Positions 52,341 through 62,015 of a stretch of DNA of 64,000 nt are shown here, piece after piece. Below the pieces are notes generated by a model. The model ran no database searches, was not told the origin of the DNA, and saw only the letters and a list, made by a program, of their open reading frames with translations. Location: positions 1 through 64,000 of the forward strand of contig JAISWZ010000143.1 of NCBI GenBank assembly GCA_031270945.1. Reading direction: 5' to 3'. Both the position numbers and the translations under genes were made by a program. The stretch comes from Clostridiales bacterium. GTDB taxonomy: Bacteria > Bacillota > Clostridia > Lachnospirales > WQUN01. Numbering within the stretch: position 1 is the first letter of the stretch; each line of letters starts with the position of its first letter.

Positions 52341-52428
52341 TATAGCTTGAAAAGGTTTTGCTTTAGAGATATACTGAGAGCGCCAGCAAGGCGCACGCGC
52401 CTTGCTGGCGCCCCAATGAGGTGGGGCA

Positions 52429-53088
52429 ATGGGAAGAGCGAACTACGAGCATTCCCTCGAAGAGCTTCGCATGGAAATCGCGAAGATGGGGAGTCTTGCC
52501 GAGAAGGCGATTGAGGATTCAGTCAAGGCCTTCAAGACTGGCGACATGGATTTGTGCTGGGAGATCATTGGCAATGACAAGGCGGTGGACGATCTGGAGA
52601 AATCCATAGAGTCCAAGTGCCTTTGGCTTATCGCCAGGGAGCAGCCAGTCGCGTCGGATCTGAGAAAGATTACGACAGCCCTGAAAATGATCACGGACAT
52701 CGAAAGAATCGGAGACAACGCTTCGGACATAGCGGAGCTTACGCTTAGGATTTCAAGGAAAAACACCTTCTCTGACTCGGGGCACCTGCCCCGCATGGCT
52801 GCCGCCGCCGTATCCATGGTTCATGACGCGATTACCGCGTCAATATCAACAGACCTGGAGCTGGCTAGAGCCACGGAGAAAAGGGATGACGAGGTTGACG
52901 ACTACTTCAACCTGATAAAAAACGACCTGAGAAGAGTCTTCGCAGAAGACGGGGAAGGCCTTGACAACGCCATCGATCTGCTGCTTATTGCGAAATATCT
53001 GGAGAGGATAGCGGATCACGCCGTCAACATATGCGAATGGGTAGAGTTCTCCACAACTGGGGAGCATAAGCATGCGAAGATTTTTTAA
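52429..53088 (+). CDS. phoU: Phosphate signalling regulator PhoU
   Basis: ARE QPVASDLRKITTALKMITDIERIGDNASDIAE; LLIAKYLERIADHAVNICEW. Confidence 0.95.
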   Translation: MGRANYEHSLEELRMEIAKMGSLAEKAIEDSVKAFKTGDMDLCWEIIGNDKAVDDLEKSIESKCLWLIAREQPVASDLRKITTALKMITDIERIGDNASDIAELTLRISRKNTFSDSGHLPRMAAAAVSMVHDAITASISTDLELARATEKRDDEVDDYFNLIKNDLRRVFAEDGEGLDNAIDLLLIAKYLERIADHAVNICEWVEFSTTGEHKHAKIF

Positions 53089-53258
53089 AATAGATTTAAA
53101 CGCTTTGCAAAGATCACAGGGCCCCTCTAGCGCTTGCGCTGGAGGGGCTGATGTGATCTGATGTGATAGGCGCGAATAAAAAAAGGCCAGTGAGATAATG
53201 CTCGCGAGCGGAAGCAAAAGTCTTTTTCTTTGCTTCGCTCTCGATCATAGGAGGAACC

Positions 53259-53957
53259 GTGGGCAAATTAATATATGTTGTGGAAGATGACGAGGACATA
53301 CGCAAACTTTTGACCCTTGCGCTGGAGACTTTCACCTACGACACGGCAGCCTTTGAAACAGCCGAGGACGCGCTCAAGGCTGTGCGGGAGAAGGCGCCAG
53401 ACCTGCTGCTGCTTGACATCATGCTTCCAAAAATGAGCGGGCTGGAGGCTACCAAGCTTTTGCGAAAGTCTGGCGCGACCAAGAAGCTTCCCATTATACT
53501 TTTGACAGCCAGAGGATCTGAGGCTGACAGGGTTTGCGGACTTGACAGCGGGGCGGATGATTATATTGTGAAGCCTTTTAGCGTGATGGAGCTAGGCGCC
53601 AGGGTTAGATCCATTTTCAGAAGGCTGGAAGAGGATCAGCCCAAGCCTGAGCCAAGGATAGTTGAGATAGGCGACTTGCGCATCAACCATGACACCAGGG
53701 AAGTTGAGAAGAATGGAGAGCCGGTGCGGCTCACGTTCAAGGAGCACGAGCTCCTTTGCATCCTGGTCAGGGAGCGGGGAAGGATAGTCTCAAGGGAAGA
53801 GCTCCTGAACGAAGTATGGGGGAGCGGATTCATGGGCGAGTCAAGGACGATGGACATGCACATAAGGACTCTGAGGGCGAAGCTCCAGGATGACGCGGAG
53901 AACCCCAAATACATCAAGACGGTCAGAAGCGCCGGGTACCGCTTCATAGGCGAATGA
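53259..53957 (+). CDS. phoB: OmpR/PhoB-family response regulator
   Basis: Receiver DLLLLDIMLPKMSGLE; wHTH C-terminus RTMDMHIRTLRAKLQ...VRSAGYRF; GTG start after AGGAGG. Confidence 0.85.
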   Translation: MGKLIYVVEDDEDIRKLLTLALETFTYDTAAFETAEDALKAVREKAPDLLLLDIMLPKMSGLEATKLLRKSGATKKLPIILLTARGSEADRVCGLDSGADDYIVKPFSVMELGARVRSIFRRLEEDQPKPEPRIVEIGDLRINHDTREVEKNGEPVRLTFKEHELLCILVRERGRIVSREELLNEVWGSGFMGESRTMDMHIRTLRAKLQDDAENPKYIKTVRSAGYRFIGE

Positions 53958-55762
53958 AAACCGCGATAAAGCTTAGGCTTTACATTTTGGCCATATTGGC
54001 CGCCGCCGCATGCAGCATAGTCTCTTCCTGCGCTTCAGCGCTTTCAGCTAGAAGCCAAGCCAAGATTTGGCTTGGCAGGCTTACTTTGGCGGCGAGCAAT
54101 ATTTATAATAATAATAATAATAATAATAATAATTCAGAAATTAACAATATTTACAATAATAATTCAGACATTAATTTAAATCAAAAAAGCGCTTCCTGGA
54201 TCTCTGGCACCGTGGGCGGTGCCAGAGTCACTGTCATTGGAGAAGACGGGACAGTGCTGGATGACTCGGAAGCGGAAGCGGGATCCATGGAGAACCATTC
54301 CAGCAGGGGCGAGGTCAGAAACGCAAAGGTTGGAGAGGCTGTATTCGAGATAAGGAAGTCCAGCACATTGGGAAAAAACTACTTGTATTCTTCCGTAAAG
54401 CTTGAAGACGGAAAGATAATTAGGCTTGCGAACATTTATCCAGGATTTCTGGATTCAGCTTTGGGGCAATTTCCGGTGATTGCGCTGGCGCTGTCTGCCG
54501 CTTTGGCTCTGTCTTTTATAGTAGGAAGAAGATTTGCCTCAGACATGGCGAAGCCATTGGAGCAAGTGGTAAGAGCCTTGTCAGTCCAGGAGTTTGACCA
54601 GCTAGACGGGATAAAGTGCGAATGGGCTGAGATCGACAAGCTTTTGCAAAGCATGAAGCTTCTGCTTTCAGGGATAGCGGAGTCAAACCGGGCTCTGGCA
54701 AGCGAGAGGGAGAAGATAAACAGGATACTCTCAGACATGCCGGAAGGCTTGATTCTTTTGGATAGCAAGAGAAGGATGCTTCTTTGCAACAACAGCGCAA
54801 AGAGGCTATTTGGGTGCTCCAAGGATGTGGTAAACGACAGCGTCTGGATCCTGATAAGGGACGCGAAGGCTAACAGCGCGATAGATGAGGCGCTTGGAAG
54901 CGGGAAGGCTTCAAGCCTGGTGATAGGAAGCCCGGCGGGGCTGACTTTGAGAATTTCAGTTTCTCCTGTAGAAGCGGGAAAACTTTTGGAAGGCGAGACT
55001 TGCGCCGCTGTGATGATTGTGGACATGACGGCTGAAAGAAAGCTGGCGGAGCAAAAGCAGGACTTTTTCGCGAACGCGTCCCATGAGCTGAAGACGCCTA
55101 TCACTTCTATCATGGGATTCTCGGAGATGCTTGGAAGCGGGATACTGCAAAGGGAAGAGCAAAAGAACGATCTGGTGAAGAGAATAGAAAAAGAGGCAAA
55201 ACGAATGTCGGCCTTGATAGACGACATTCTTCAGATATCAAACCTGGAGTCAAGGACAGGGCCAATGGACAGGGACATCTTTGACTTTGCCTCTGTGATC
55301 AGGGAGTCCAGCGCATCCATAATACCTGTTGCTGGAGGGGATCCAGTATGGGCGACAATAGATCTGGATCACGTGCTGGTGGAGGCTAACCAAAGGCAGT
55401 TGCGGGATCTCTGCGACAACCTGATAGAAAACGCGGTAAAGTACAACGTCCCAGGGGGAAGCGTCAACATAAGCCTTAAGGCTGAAAACGGAATCGCTAT
55501 ATTAGCTGTGAAGGACACTGGCATAGGCATTCCCGAGGAAAGCCAGTCACGGGTATTTGAGCGGTTCTTCAGGGTGAACCCCGGAAAGAGCAAGCGCATA
55601 AACGGAACAGGGCTGGGGCTTTCTATTGTAAAGCACATCGTTAACCTATACGGAGGAGAGATCAGGCTGGAAAGCAAAGAGGGAGAGGGAACGCTGGTAG
55701 AGGTCAGGCTTCCGATTGTTTCGGGGGATGATGCGTTTGAAGCTGTAAAGACTGATGAGTAG
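53954..55762 (+). CDS. phoR: PhoR-like sensor histidine kinase with extracytoplasmic poly-Asn tract
   Basis: FFANASHELKTPITSIMGFSEML H-box; GTGLGLSIVKHIV; YNNNNNNNNNSEINNIYNNNSDINLN. Confidence 0.85.
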   Translation: MKTAIKLRLYILAILAAAACSIVSSCASALSARSQAKIWLGRLTLAASNIYNNNNNNNNNSEINNIYNNNSDINLNQKSASWISGTVGGARVTVIGEDGTVLDDSEAEAGSMENHSSRGEVRNAKVGEAVFEIRKSSTLGKNYLYSSVKLEDGKIIRLANIYPGFLDSALGQFPVIALALSAALALSFIVGRRFASDMAKPLEQVVRALSVQEFDQLDGIKCEWAEIDKLLQSMKLLLSGIAESNRALASEREKINRILSDMPEGLILLDSKRRMLLCNNSAKRLFGCSKDVVNDSVWILIRDAKANSAIDEALGSGKASSLVIGSPAGLTLRISVSPVEAGKLLEGETCAAVMIVDMTAERKLAEQKQDFFANASHELKTPITSIMGFSEMLGSGILQREEQKNDLVKRIEKEAKRMSALIDDILQISNLESRTGPMDRDIFDFASVIRESSASIIPVAGGDPVWATIDLDHVLVEANQRQLRDLCDNLIENAVKYNVPGGSVNISLKAENGIAILAVKDTGIGIPEESQSRVFERFFRVNPGKSKRINGTGLGLSIVKHIVNLYGGEIRLESKEGEGTLVEVRLPIVSGDDAFEAVKTDE

Positions 55763-55901
55763 GGGGAGTAGAAAGGCTGGAGGGCTGGATGCTATTATGG
55801 AAAAGAAAGCGCGGATTTGAATGATCGGCAGTATAAGAAGGCGGGATTGCTATTCACCTTGGATCTAGGTGGCTGCTGGAAGTTTTGCGATAAGCGATCT
55901 T

Positions 55902-56003
55902 AGAGCATATCCCAAAATTCCGAAATGGCAACGGAAAAATCCTGGCGAACGCTTCAACGCCGGATTTTTCCGCTGCCTCGGATATAATTTTGGGATATGC
56001 TCT
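55902..56003. repeat. Palindromic dispersed element, type B inner stem
   Basis: AGAGCATATCCCAAAATTCCGAAATGGCAACGGAAAAATCCTGGCGAACGCTTCAACGCCGGATTTTTCCGCTGCC..AATTTTGGGATATGCTCT. Confidence 0.95.
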
Positions 56004-56159
56004 TAAGATAAATGAGCAGTATTTCATAGAATGCTACTCATACAGAAATCATGATGACAAGCTATGCCAGCGAGTGAAAAGAACTGCGCTGTTCGCTCAA
56101 GCAGGTGGATGCTCACAAGCGAAAACGAAGACTGCATGGCTTTAATCGCTTGCAGGGAC

Positions 56160-56191
56160 AAGAAAGCGGAATCCTAGGATTCCGCTTTCTT
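56160..56191. terminator. Perfect 32-nt palindrome overlapping the 3' end of the GH2 gene, probable terminator
   Basis: AAGAAAGCGGAATCCTAGGATTCCGCTTTCTT. Confidence 0.6.
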
Positions 56192-58501
56192 GCCAATAAT
56201 GAATTCTGCTGGGAACAGGCCGTTGGCTTCGGCAACCACTTTGCCGCCTCCATCGTTCTTGGCCAGAACCTGCGCCAACCCGCAAAACGCTCTTCTGCAA
56301 CTGGATTTGTCCGGATCATGGCAAGCTGGATCGCCGTTTCCCGTGCCGATCAAGGATATGTGGCCCTCAGTTTTGAAGCGGATCAAAGGGTCTGCGTACG
56401 GAACGACTCTGCCAAGTCTATCCAAGACTTTCGCCGATAAGATGATGGTTTGGGTTTGGCCAAAACCGTCCAGGCTAGGGGACAGCTCCAGGCGGAAAGG
56501 CGCTTCGGTTGTGAAGACAAAGTGGCGGATCTCTTTCCCTTTGCGGCAGCCCGAAGCCATCAGCTCTCCGGGTTGGTAAATGACATCCGTCCAGGAAAGA
56601 TGCCCATTTGCGGGCATGCTTTTCCTGCCCAGGCTTTGGCCGTTCAAAAAAAGCTCAACTGTTTCGCAATTGCTGAAGCACATGACATCTATTGGCAAGC
56701 CCTCTTTGCCTGGCCAGTTCCAGTGGGGAAATATGTGAAGCACTGGCTCGTCTTGCCACCAGGATTTGTAGTAATAAAAATTGTCCTTCGGGAAGCCGCA
56801 GGAATCCAGGATTCCAAACTGAGATCCTACAGCGGGCCAAGAGAACGGCCCGGGCTCGCCTTTGTAGTCAAAGCCTGTCCAGACAAATATGCCGCTGGCA
56901 TAAGGGTCTTCAGCAACCCGCTTCCACTGCTCTTCGGAAGAAGGATCCAGCTTGCCTGCGTCTATTCCTGACAATTGGCACAGCTCGGGAATGGTTTCAT
57001 AGCAGCCCCTTGTTCTTCTGCTGGAGGACGCTTCTGTAACTATCGCGGGCTGATCTGGAGACAGTTTTCTGTAAGCGTCCCAATGCTCATGGCCATAGTT
57101 GAACCCCATGACATCCAAGGCTGTTGAGACTGGCAGGACTGAGGCTACGTCATCAAACATGTTTTGGCCGTTCCAGAAAACTATGGCAAGCGTGACTGGC
57201 CGGGATCCGTCAAGGCGGTTGGCTTCGGATTTCATGGCTTGCGCTATTTGGCGGCCATTGGGATGCTGCTGGACGAAAATTTCCTCGTTTCCAAGAGACC
57301 ACATGAATACGCAGGGGTGATTCCTATCCCGCTTCACCATGCGCCCAAGCTCTTCCATTGAACTTTCGGAGATTGAGAAAAGCCTGGTTTCGTCCAAGAC
57401 AAGCATGCCAAGCCTGTCGCATGCATCCAGAAGCTCTGGCGAGGGCGGGTTGTGGGAGCACCGGTACGCGTTGCAACCCATTTCTTGCAACTTTTTCAGG
57501 CGAAAGCAAATGACGTCTCTGTCTATCGCTATTCCTAAGCCTGAATGATCCTCATGGCAGCAAACGCCTTTTAACTTAACGCTTTTGCCGTTTAGGAAAA
57601 AGCCGCAATCCTTGTCAAAGCGGATGGTTCTGGCACCAAAGAAAATCTCTGTCTCGTCCAGGATAGCGCCTTCGGATTCGAGCTCGATGCGGATCTTGTA
57701 GAGGTGGGGATCTTCCAAAGACCACAGCCTGGCGTCTGGCAAAGGGATTTCCAGTTTGGTCTCGCAAAACGGGGAAGGCGCAATGCCAGCTTTTGCGCTG
57801 GCCCGCAGGATTCCATTTGCGTCAATGACGCTGGCAAACACAGATACCTCGCAAGGCGCTTTGCTTAAAACCCCAAAGCTTAGGGCTACGCAGCCATTCT
57901 CAAACCTGGCATATGCGCTGTCTGGCTCGATGAAAACCTGGCTTGCGAACGCGATCCAGACATTGCGGTAAATGCCGCCGCCTTCGTACCACCATCCCTC
58001 TCTGCCGCTTGCGTCAACTCTTATGCAGAGAACGTTTTTCGATGTGGGGTTCATGAAGTCCGTAATGTCAAAATGAAAGGAGGAGCTGCCGCTTTCGTGG
58101 CGCCCAACATGAAAATGGTTAAGATAGACATCGCAGTCTCGCTGGATACCGTCAAAGAAGAGAAAGGCGCGTTTTCCCTCGCAGTCCAAGGAAAACGTTT
58201 TGCGGTACCAGGCTGGGCCTCCTGAAAGGGAGCCTCCCGCAGCAAGCCGGTTGGCTATGTCATCCATCGCCGGGATGATGCCTTCAACACTGAAGCGCTG
58301 ATCAACGCGCTCAAACATGTTGCCTATAACGAAGTCATGCGGAATGTCTACGCTAGTCCAGCTTGAATCATCAAAATCCATGCTTGCCGCGCCGAAAGAG
58401 AAGGCGCCGCTTTTCGCTCCTCCCCAGCGGTCGGTGGTTTTTGAGGGCGGCAGGTCGTCTTTGCTGAACTTGAAGCCTGCGCCAAAAGGCATCTTTTCCA
58501 T
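56174..58501 (-). CDS. Glycoside hydrolase family 2 (beta-galactosidase-like)
   Basis: WTSVDIPHDFVIGN, FLNGKSVKLKGVCCHEDHSGLG, NHPCVFMWSLGNEE, PAIVTEASSSRRTRG. Confidence 0.92.
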   Translation of the reverse strand: MEKMPFGAGFKFSKDDLPPSKTTDRWGGAKSGAFSFGAASMDFDDSSWTSVDIPHDFVIGNMFERVDQRFSVEGIIPAMDDIANRLAAGGSLSGGPAWYRKTFSLDCEGKRAFLFFDGIQRDCDVYLNHFHVGRHESGSSSFHFDITDFMNPTSKNVLCIRVDASGREGWWYEGGGIYRNVWIAFASQVFIEPDSAYARFENGCVALSFGVLSKAPCEVSVFASVIDANGILRASAKAGIAPSPFCETKLEIPLPDARLWSLEDPHLYKIRIELESEGAILDETEIFFGARTIRFDKDCGFFLNGKSVKLKGVCCHEDHSGLGIAIDRDVICFRLKKLQEMGCNAYRCSHNPPSPELLDACDRLGMLVLDETRLFSISESSMEELGRMVKRDRNHPCVFMWSLGNEEIFVQQHPNGRQIAQAMKSEANRLDGSRPVTLAIVFWNGQNMFDDVASVLPVSTALDVMGFNYGHEHWDAYRKLSPDQPAIVTEASSSRRTRGCYETIPELCQLSGIDAGKLDPSSEEQWKRVAEDPYASGIFVWTGFDYKGEPGPFSWPAVGSQFGILDSCGFPKDNFYYYKSWWQDEPVLHIFPHWNWPGKEGLPIDVMCFSNCETVELFLNGQSLGRKSMPANGHLSWTDVIYQPGELMASGCRKGKEIRHFVFTTEAPFRLELSPSLDGFGQTQTIILSAKVLDRLGRVVPYADPLIRFKTEGHISLIGTGNGDPACHDPDKSSCRRAFCGLAQVLAKNDGGGKVVAEANGLFPAEFIIGKKAES

Positions 58502-58512
58502 TGCTTCCTCCT

Positions 58513-58587
58513 AGTGCATATCCCCAAAATTCCATAATAGGCCGGGGTAGCGTTTGCCCAAGGGCAAATCGCCATGGGATATGCTCT
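58513..58587. repeat. Palindromic dispersed element, divergent inner stem
   Basis: AGTGCATATCCCCAAAATTCC...AGCGTTTGCCCAAGGGCAAATCGCC..GGGATATGCTCT. Confidence 0.85.
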
Positions 58588-58603
58588 AATTGTGAGTTAT
58601 GCG

Positions 58604-60172
58604 CTAAGCCTGGCCTCTGGACATGAGCCTGTAGTCGCTGGGGGTGCAGCCCCTCAGCTTCTTGAAGGCTTTGAAGAAGTTGCCGGGGGACATATACCCG
58701 ACCTTCTCCGCAATCTCATTCACTGGAATATCGCTGTCGGCAAGCAGAGAAGAGGCTTGGCCTATCCGCGTTGCCGTCAGGTAGTCGTTGAATGTAACGC
58801 CGGTTTCGCTCTTGAACACTTGCCCCAGATAAACGGGGTTCATGTAGACCTCGCGGCTGATGCTTTTCAGGGTTACGTCCTCGCTGTATCGAGCATGAAC
58901 CAGTTCTTTGACCTTCGCTGAAACCTTGCTGGCTCGGCTTCGCCTAAGCTTTGCGATATATTCTGTCACCCCAAGGCAAATGCCGGTCATCCACTGCCTC
59001 ATGCTGGCCAGGGACTTTTTTTGCTTGAGCTCGTCCCAGGGATCCCTGCCCCCAAGCGCCTGGCGCGCGTTTCCTTCGAGCTTCGAGACAAGGCGGCTTG
59101 CCGAGACAATCCTTTCGATCACAATGCTTTGCGCCATGGCAAGAGAAACCTGCTTGGCGCGAAGAAAATCAAACAATTTGCCTATTTCCCCAGCGACCTC
59201 TTCAGGGAGGTTGTTTTCCATCGCTTGAGTCAGCTCTTGGCTGTTCAAGCTAAAAACTTCATTCCAGGATTCTTGCGGCATGTGAAAGTCATCCATCCCG
59301 ATTATTTTGCCTTCGCCAAGCATGAATCGGGCTTCTAGTGCCGATTCAGCCTCTTTCTTGAGCCCCTTGGCGAGGGAAATGCCTTCCGCCGCTTGGCTGA
59401 CGCCTATGGTGCAGATGAGAGATGAGCTTTTTTCTATAGCTGACTTGATCGCGCGGGCAGCTTCCGGAAAGGCGGAAGGATCGCAAGAAATATGCAGAAC
59501 AGTCCAGCCCCATAGCCCTCTTCGCAAAACAAAGCCATTTTCTCCAGCGGCTGCTATTGCCGCCTCTTCGGCCCGTTCCATCACAGCGCTTATCTCGTCT
59601 TCGTCAGTTCTCTCATCCAGCCCGTTCAACTCAGCGGCAAGGACTCCGAATCTCGACTTTGCCAAGTCGATTCCTAGGCTTTGGGCGAATTCTTCTATAA
59701 TAGGGGTGTTGGCGCCATCAAGCACGCTTTGGGCCCATTTGTCCCTTCTGGCCTTGTCCGCTTCCTGCTTCATAGCCTTCATGCCTTCGCTTGCGGCAAG
59801 CTTGTTTCTGGCCAACCCCAAGGCTTCAGCCAGCTCATCGGCATCTACAGGCTTAAGAAGATAGCTGATAACGCCCATCTGAAGAGCTTGCTTGGCATAA
59901 GAAAACTCGCTGTAGCCGCTAAGGATTATGAAGCACGCCTCAGGCAGGGGGGCTTTGAGCATTTTGATGAGCTCAAGGCCGCTAAAGGCTGGCATCCGTA
60001 TGTCGGCCAAAATCAAGTCTGGCTTGGTTTCCAAGGCAAGCGCCAATCCTTCTTCGCCGTCCTCGGCTTCGCCTTCCAGCACGAAGCCTTCAGCGCACCA
60101 GTCGACAAGGGACTTCAGCCTTTTTCTCACCAGCGGCTCATCATCCACCAAAATGGCTTTGAGCATTCGCAT
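58604..60172 (-). CDS. YesN-type response regulator, AraC-family output domain
   Basis: MLKAILVDDEPLVRKRLKSLVDW; DLILADIRMPAFSGLELI; C-terminal AraC HTH. Confidence 0.93.
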   Translation of the reverse strand: MRMLKAILVDDEPLVRKRLKSLVDWCAEGFVLEGEAEDGEEGLALALETKPDLILADIRMPAFSGLELIKMLKAPLPEACFIILSGYSEFSYAKQALQMGVISYLLKPVDADELAEALGLARNKLAASEGMKAMKQEADKARRDKWAQSVLDGANTPIIEEFAQSLGIDLAKSRFGVLAAELNGLDERTDEDEISAVMERAEEAAIAAAGENGFVLRRGLWGWTVLHISCDPSAFPEAARAIKSAIEKSSSLICTIGVSQAAEGISLAKGLKKEAESALEARFMLGEGKIIGMDDFHMPQESWNEVFSLNSQELTQAMENNLPEEVAGEIGKLFDFLRAKQVSLAMAQSIVIERIVSASRLVSKLEGNARQALGGRDPWDELKQKKSLASMRQWMTGICLGVTEYIAKLRRSRASKVSAKVKELVHARYSEDVTLKSISREVYMNPVYLGQVFKSETGVTFNDYLTATRIGQASSLLADSDIPVNEIAEKVGYMSPGNFFKAFKKLRGCTPSDYRLMSRGQA

Positions 60173-61955
60173 CGCCTCCGAGGGTTATACGGACTGTGAC
60201 ACCTTTTCCCAAGGCGCCATCGATCTCGAAGCTGCCCTTCGCTCCGTAGCAAAGCTTTATCCTGTCACTTACATTTTTGAGCCCGATATGGGCGCCTGTT
60301 GTGTTCATGGAGCTTGAGGCGAGATCGTGCTTTAGCTTCAAGAGTTCTTCCGCTCCTATCCCTGCTCCGTTGTCTTCAACTGTCATGGAAATCCCGCCGC
60401 TTTCGGTTTCTTGGATCACGATTGAGACAAAGCCTGGGCCGCGCTTCATGGAAATGCCGTGATGCACGGCGTTCTCAGCGATTGGCTGAAGGGTGAGCGG
60501 AGGGATCTTCCTGTCCATAAGGATTTCTGGGCATTCTATGGCCCAAGAGAGCTTGTCCATGAGACGGTACTTTTGAATGGCCAAATAGTCAGAAATGAAA
60601 CCAAGCTCTTCCCGCAGGCTTATAAAGTCTTCCTGCCTCCTTGTGATCCTTCTCAGGCTTCTGGCTAGCAGCGCCACAATCCTTGAAGCGCCTTCAGGAT
60701 CTTCTTTCATGGTTGCCAGCACCGCTTCAAGGGTGTTGAAGAGAAAATGCGGGCTTATTTGGTTTTGCAGGGCATAAAGCTCAGCTTCCCGCTTCTTTAG
60801 CTCAATGTCCTTTTGAGTTAGCTGAAGCTGGTAAACCTGCCCGACAAGCCTTTCAAGCTCTTTTACCATGGTGTTGAAACTTTCGCCCAAGCGGCTGATC
60901 TCGTCACGCTGCCTGAAATTTACGGAAACATCAAAGCGCCCTTCCTGCACTTTTCTCATTTTGTCCGCCAGTTGGGCAAGCCGGCTTCCAAGGCTGGCGC
61001 AAAGCAGGAAATCCATTAGGACAGACATAAGGCAAATGCCCGCCAGCACTGCGAAGTGAATGTTTTTTGTTTTGTTCGCCGCAGAAAGAATCTGCGCCTC
61101 CGGCACGGTTTTGGCAATCAGAAAGGATCCGAGATCCTTGTTGGCCATCTTGAACCGGGCTACGACAGACAGAAGCTTTTCGCCTGAATGGGTCGCTTCT
61201 GAGACAAAAACACCGTCCTTGTCCCAGTCGTTGGCCGGGATTCCCAATTCCGCTGCGCTGCGGCCTATGAGGCTTTCGTCAGTAGCCGAGAGCACGATCT
61301 GCTCAGGAGAGATAATGCAGACTACGTTCCCGTCTAGCTGCTCTTTGATGTAGTCCCGAAGCTTCGATTCCTTGAAGCTGATTTTGAGCAGTCCAATAAA
61401 GTAGTTGTTGAGTCTCAGGATTCTATACATGGAGACAATCTTTGCTCCGTTTTCAGATTCAGCTTTCCAAAAGAAGGAGTAAGGATTTTCCAAGGCTTGC
61501 TCATAGTGCTCCCACATCTTGGTTCCGGGGGTTAGATCCGCTATCTCATCCTCATTTTTAAGCATGTCCTGCTTTGAGGTATAGATCGTGATCTTTGTCA
61601 GCTCTGGCTTGACCCCTTTGTACAGGGTGATCCTGGGTTGAATGAGCTCGTAGAACCCCATGGCGCTATCCACTGGATTTGGGTAGGTGTTGGTGAAATA
61701 TTCCCAAATGCCTTTATCAAAGTAGATATCATCGCTAATGACTGTTATGGTGCTCAGAAACTCGCTGATGTTTTGACGAAGTTGGGCCATGTCAGCTTCT
61801 TCGGATCTCACGGCTTGATCCAGGAGCGACTTGCTGAACATTTCGATCTGGTAAAACCCGACAAGCGTATAGGGCAGGATGATGAGGAAAAAAGACGAGA
61901 CAAGGAGCTTGGCTCGCATTGAACTAAGTTTTGGGATTCCAAGCCTGATTCTCAT
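60141..61955 (-). CDS. YesM-type sensor histidine kinase
   Basis: HAMP-like linker; LQNQISPHFLFNTLEAVLATM; PLTLQPIAENAVHHGI. Confidence 0.93.
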   Translation of the reverse strand: MRIRLGIPKLSSMRAKLLVSSFFLIILPYTLVGFYQIEMFSKSLLDQAVRSEEADMAQLRQNISEFLSTITVISDDIYFDKGIWEYFTNTYPNPVDSAMGFYELIQPRITLYKGVKPELTKITIYTSKQDMLKNEDEIADLTPGTKMWEHYEQALENPYSFFWKAESENGAKIVSMYRILRLNNYFIGLLKISFKESKLRDYIKEQLDGNVVCIISPEQIVLSATDESLIGRSAAELGIPANDWDKDGVFVSEATHSGEKLLSVVARFKMANKDLGSFLIAKTVPEAQILSAANKTKNIHFAVLAGICLMSVLMDFLLCASLGSRLAQLADKMRKVQEGRFDVSVNFRQRDEISRLGESFNTMVKELERLVGQVYQLQLTQKDIELKKREAELYALQNQISPHFLFNTLEAVLATMKEDPEGASRIVALLARSLRRITRRQEDFISLREELGFISDYLAIQKYRLMDKLSWAIECPEILMDRKIPPLTLQPIAENAVHHGISMKRGPGFVSIVIQETESGGISMTVEDNGAGIGAEELLKLKHDLASSSMNTTGAHIGLKNVSDRIKLCYGAKGSFEIDGALGKGVTVRITLGGDANAQSHFGG

Positions 61956-62015
61956 GCTTATCTCTCCGTGATCTAAGTCAAGGGATTGGGCAAAAGCCCA
62001 ACCCCCAAATCTGCG

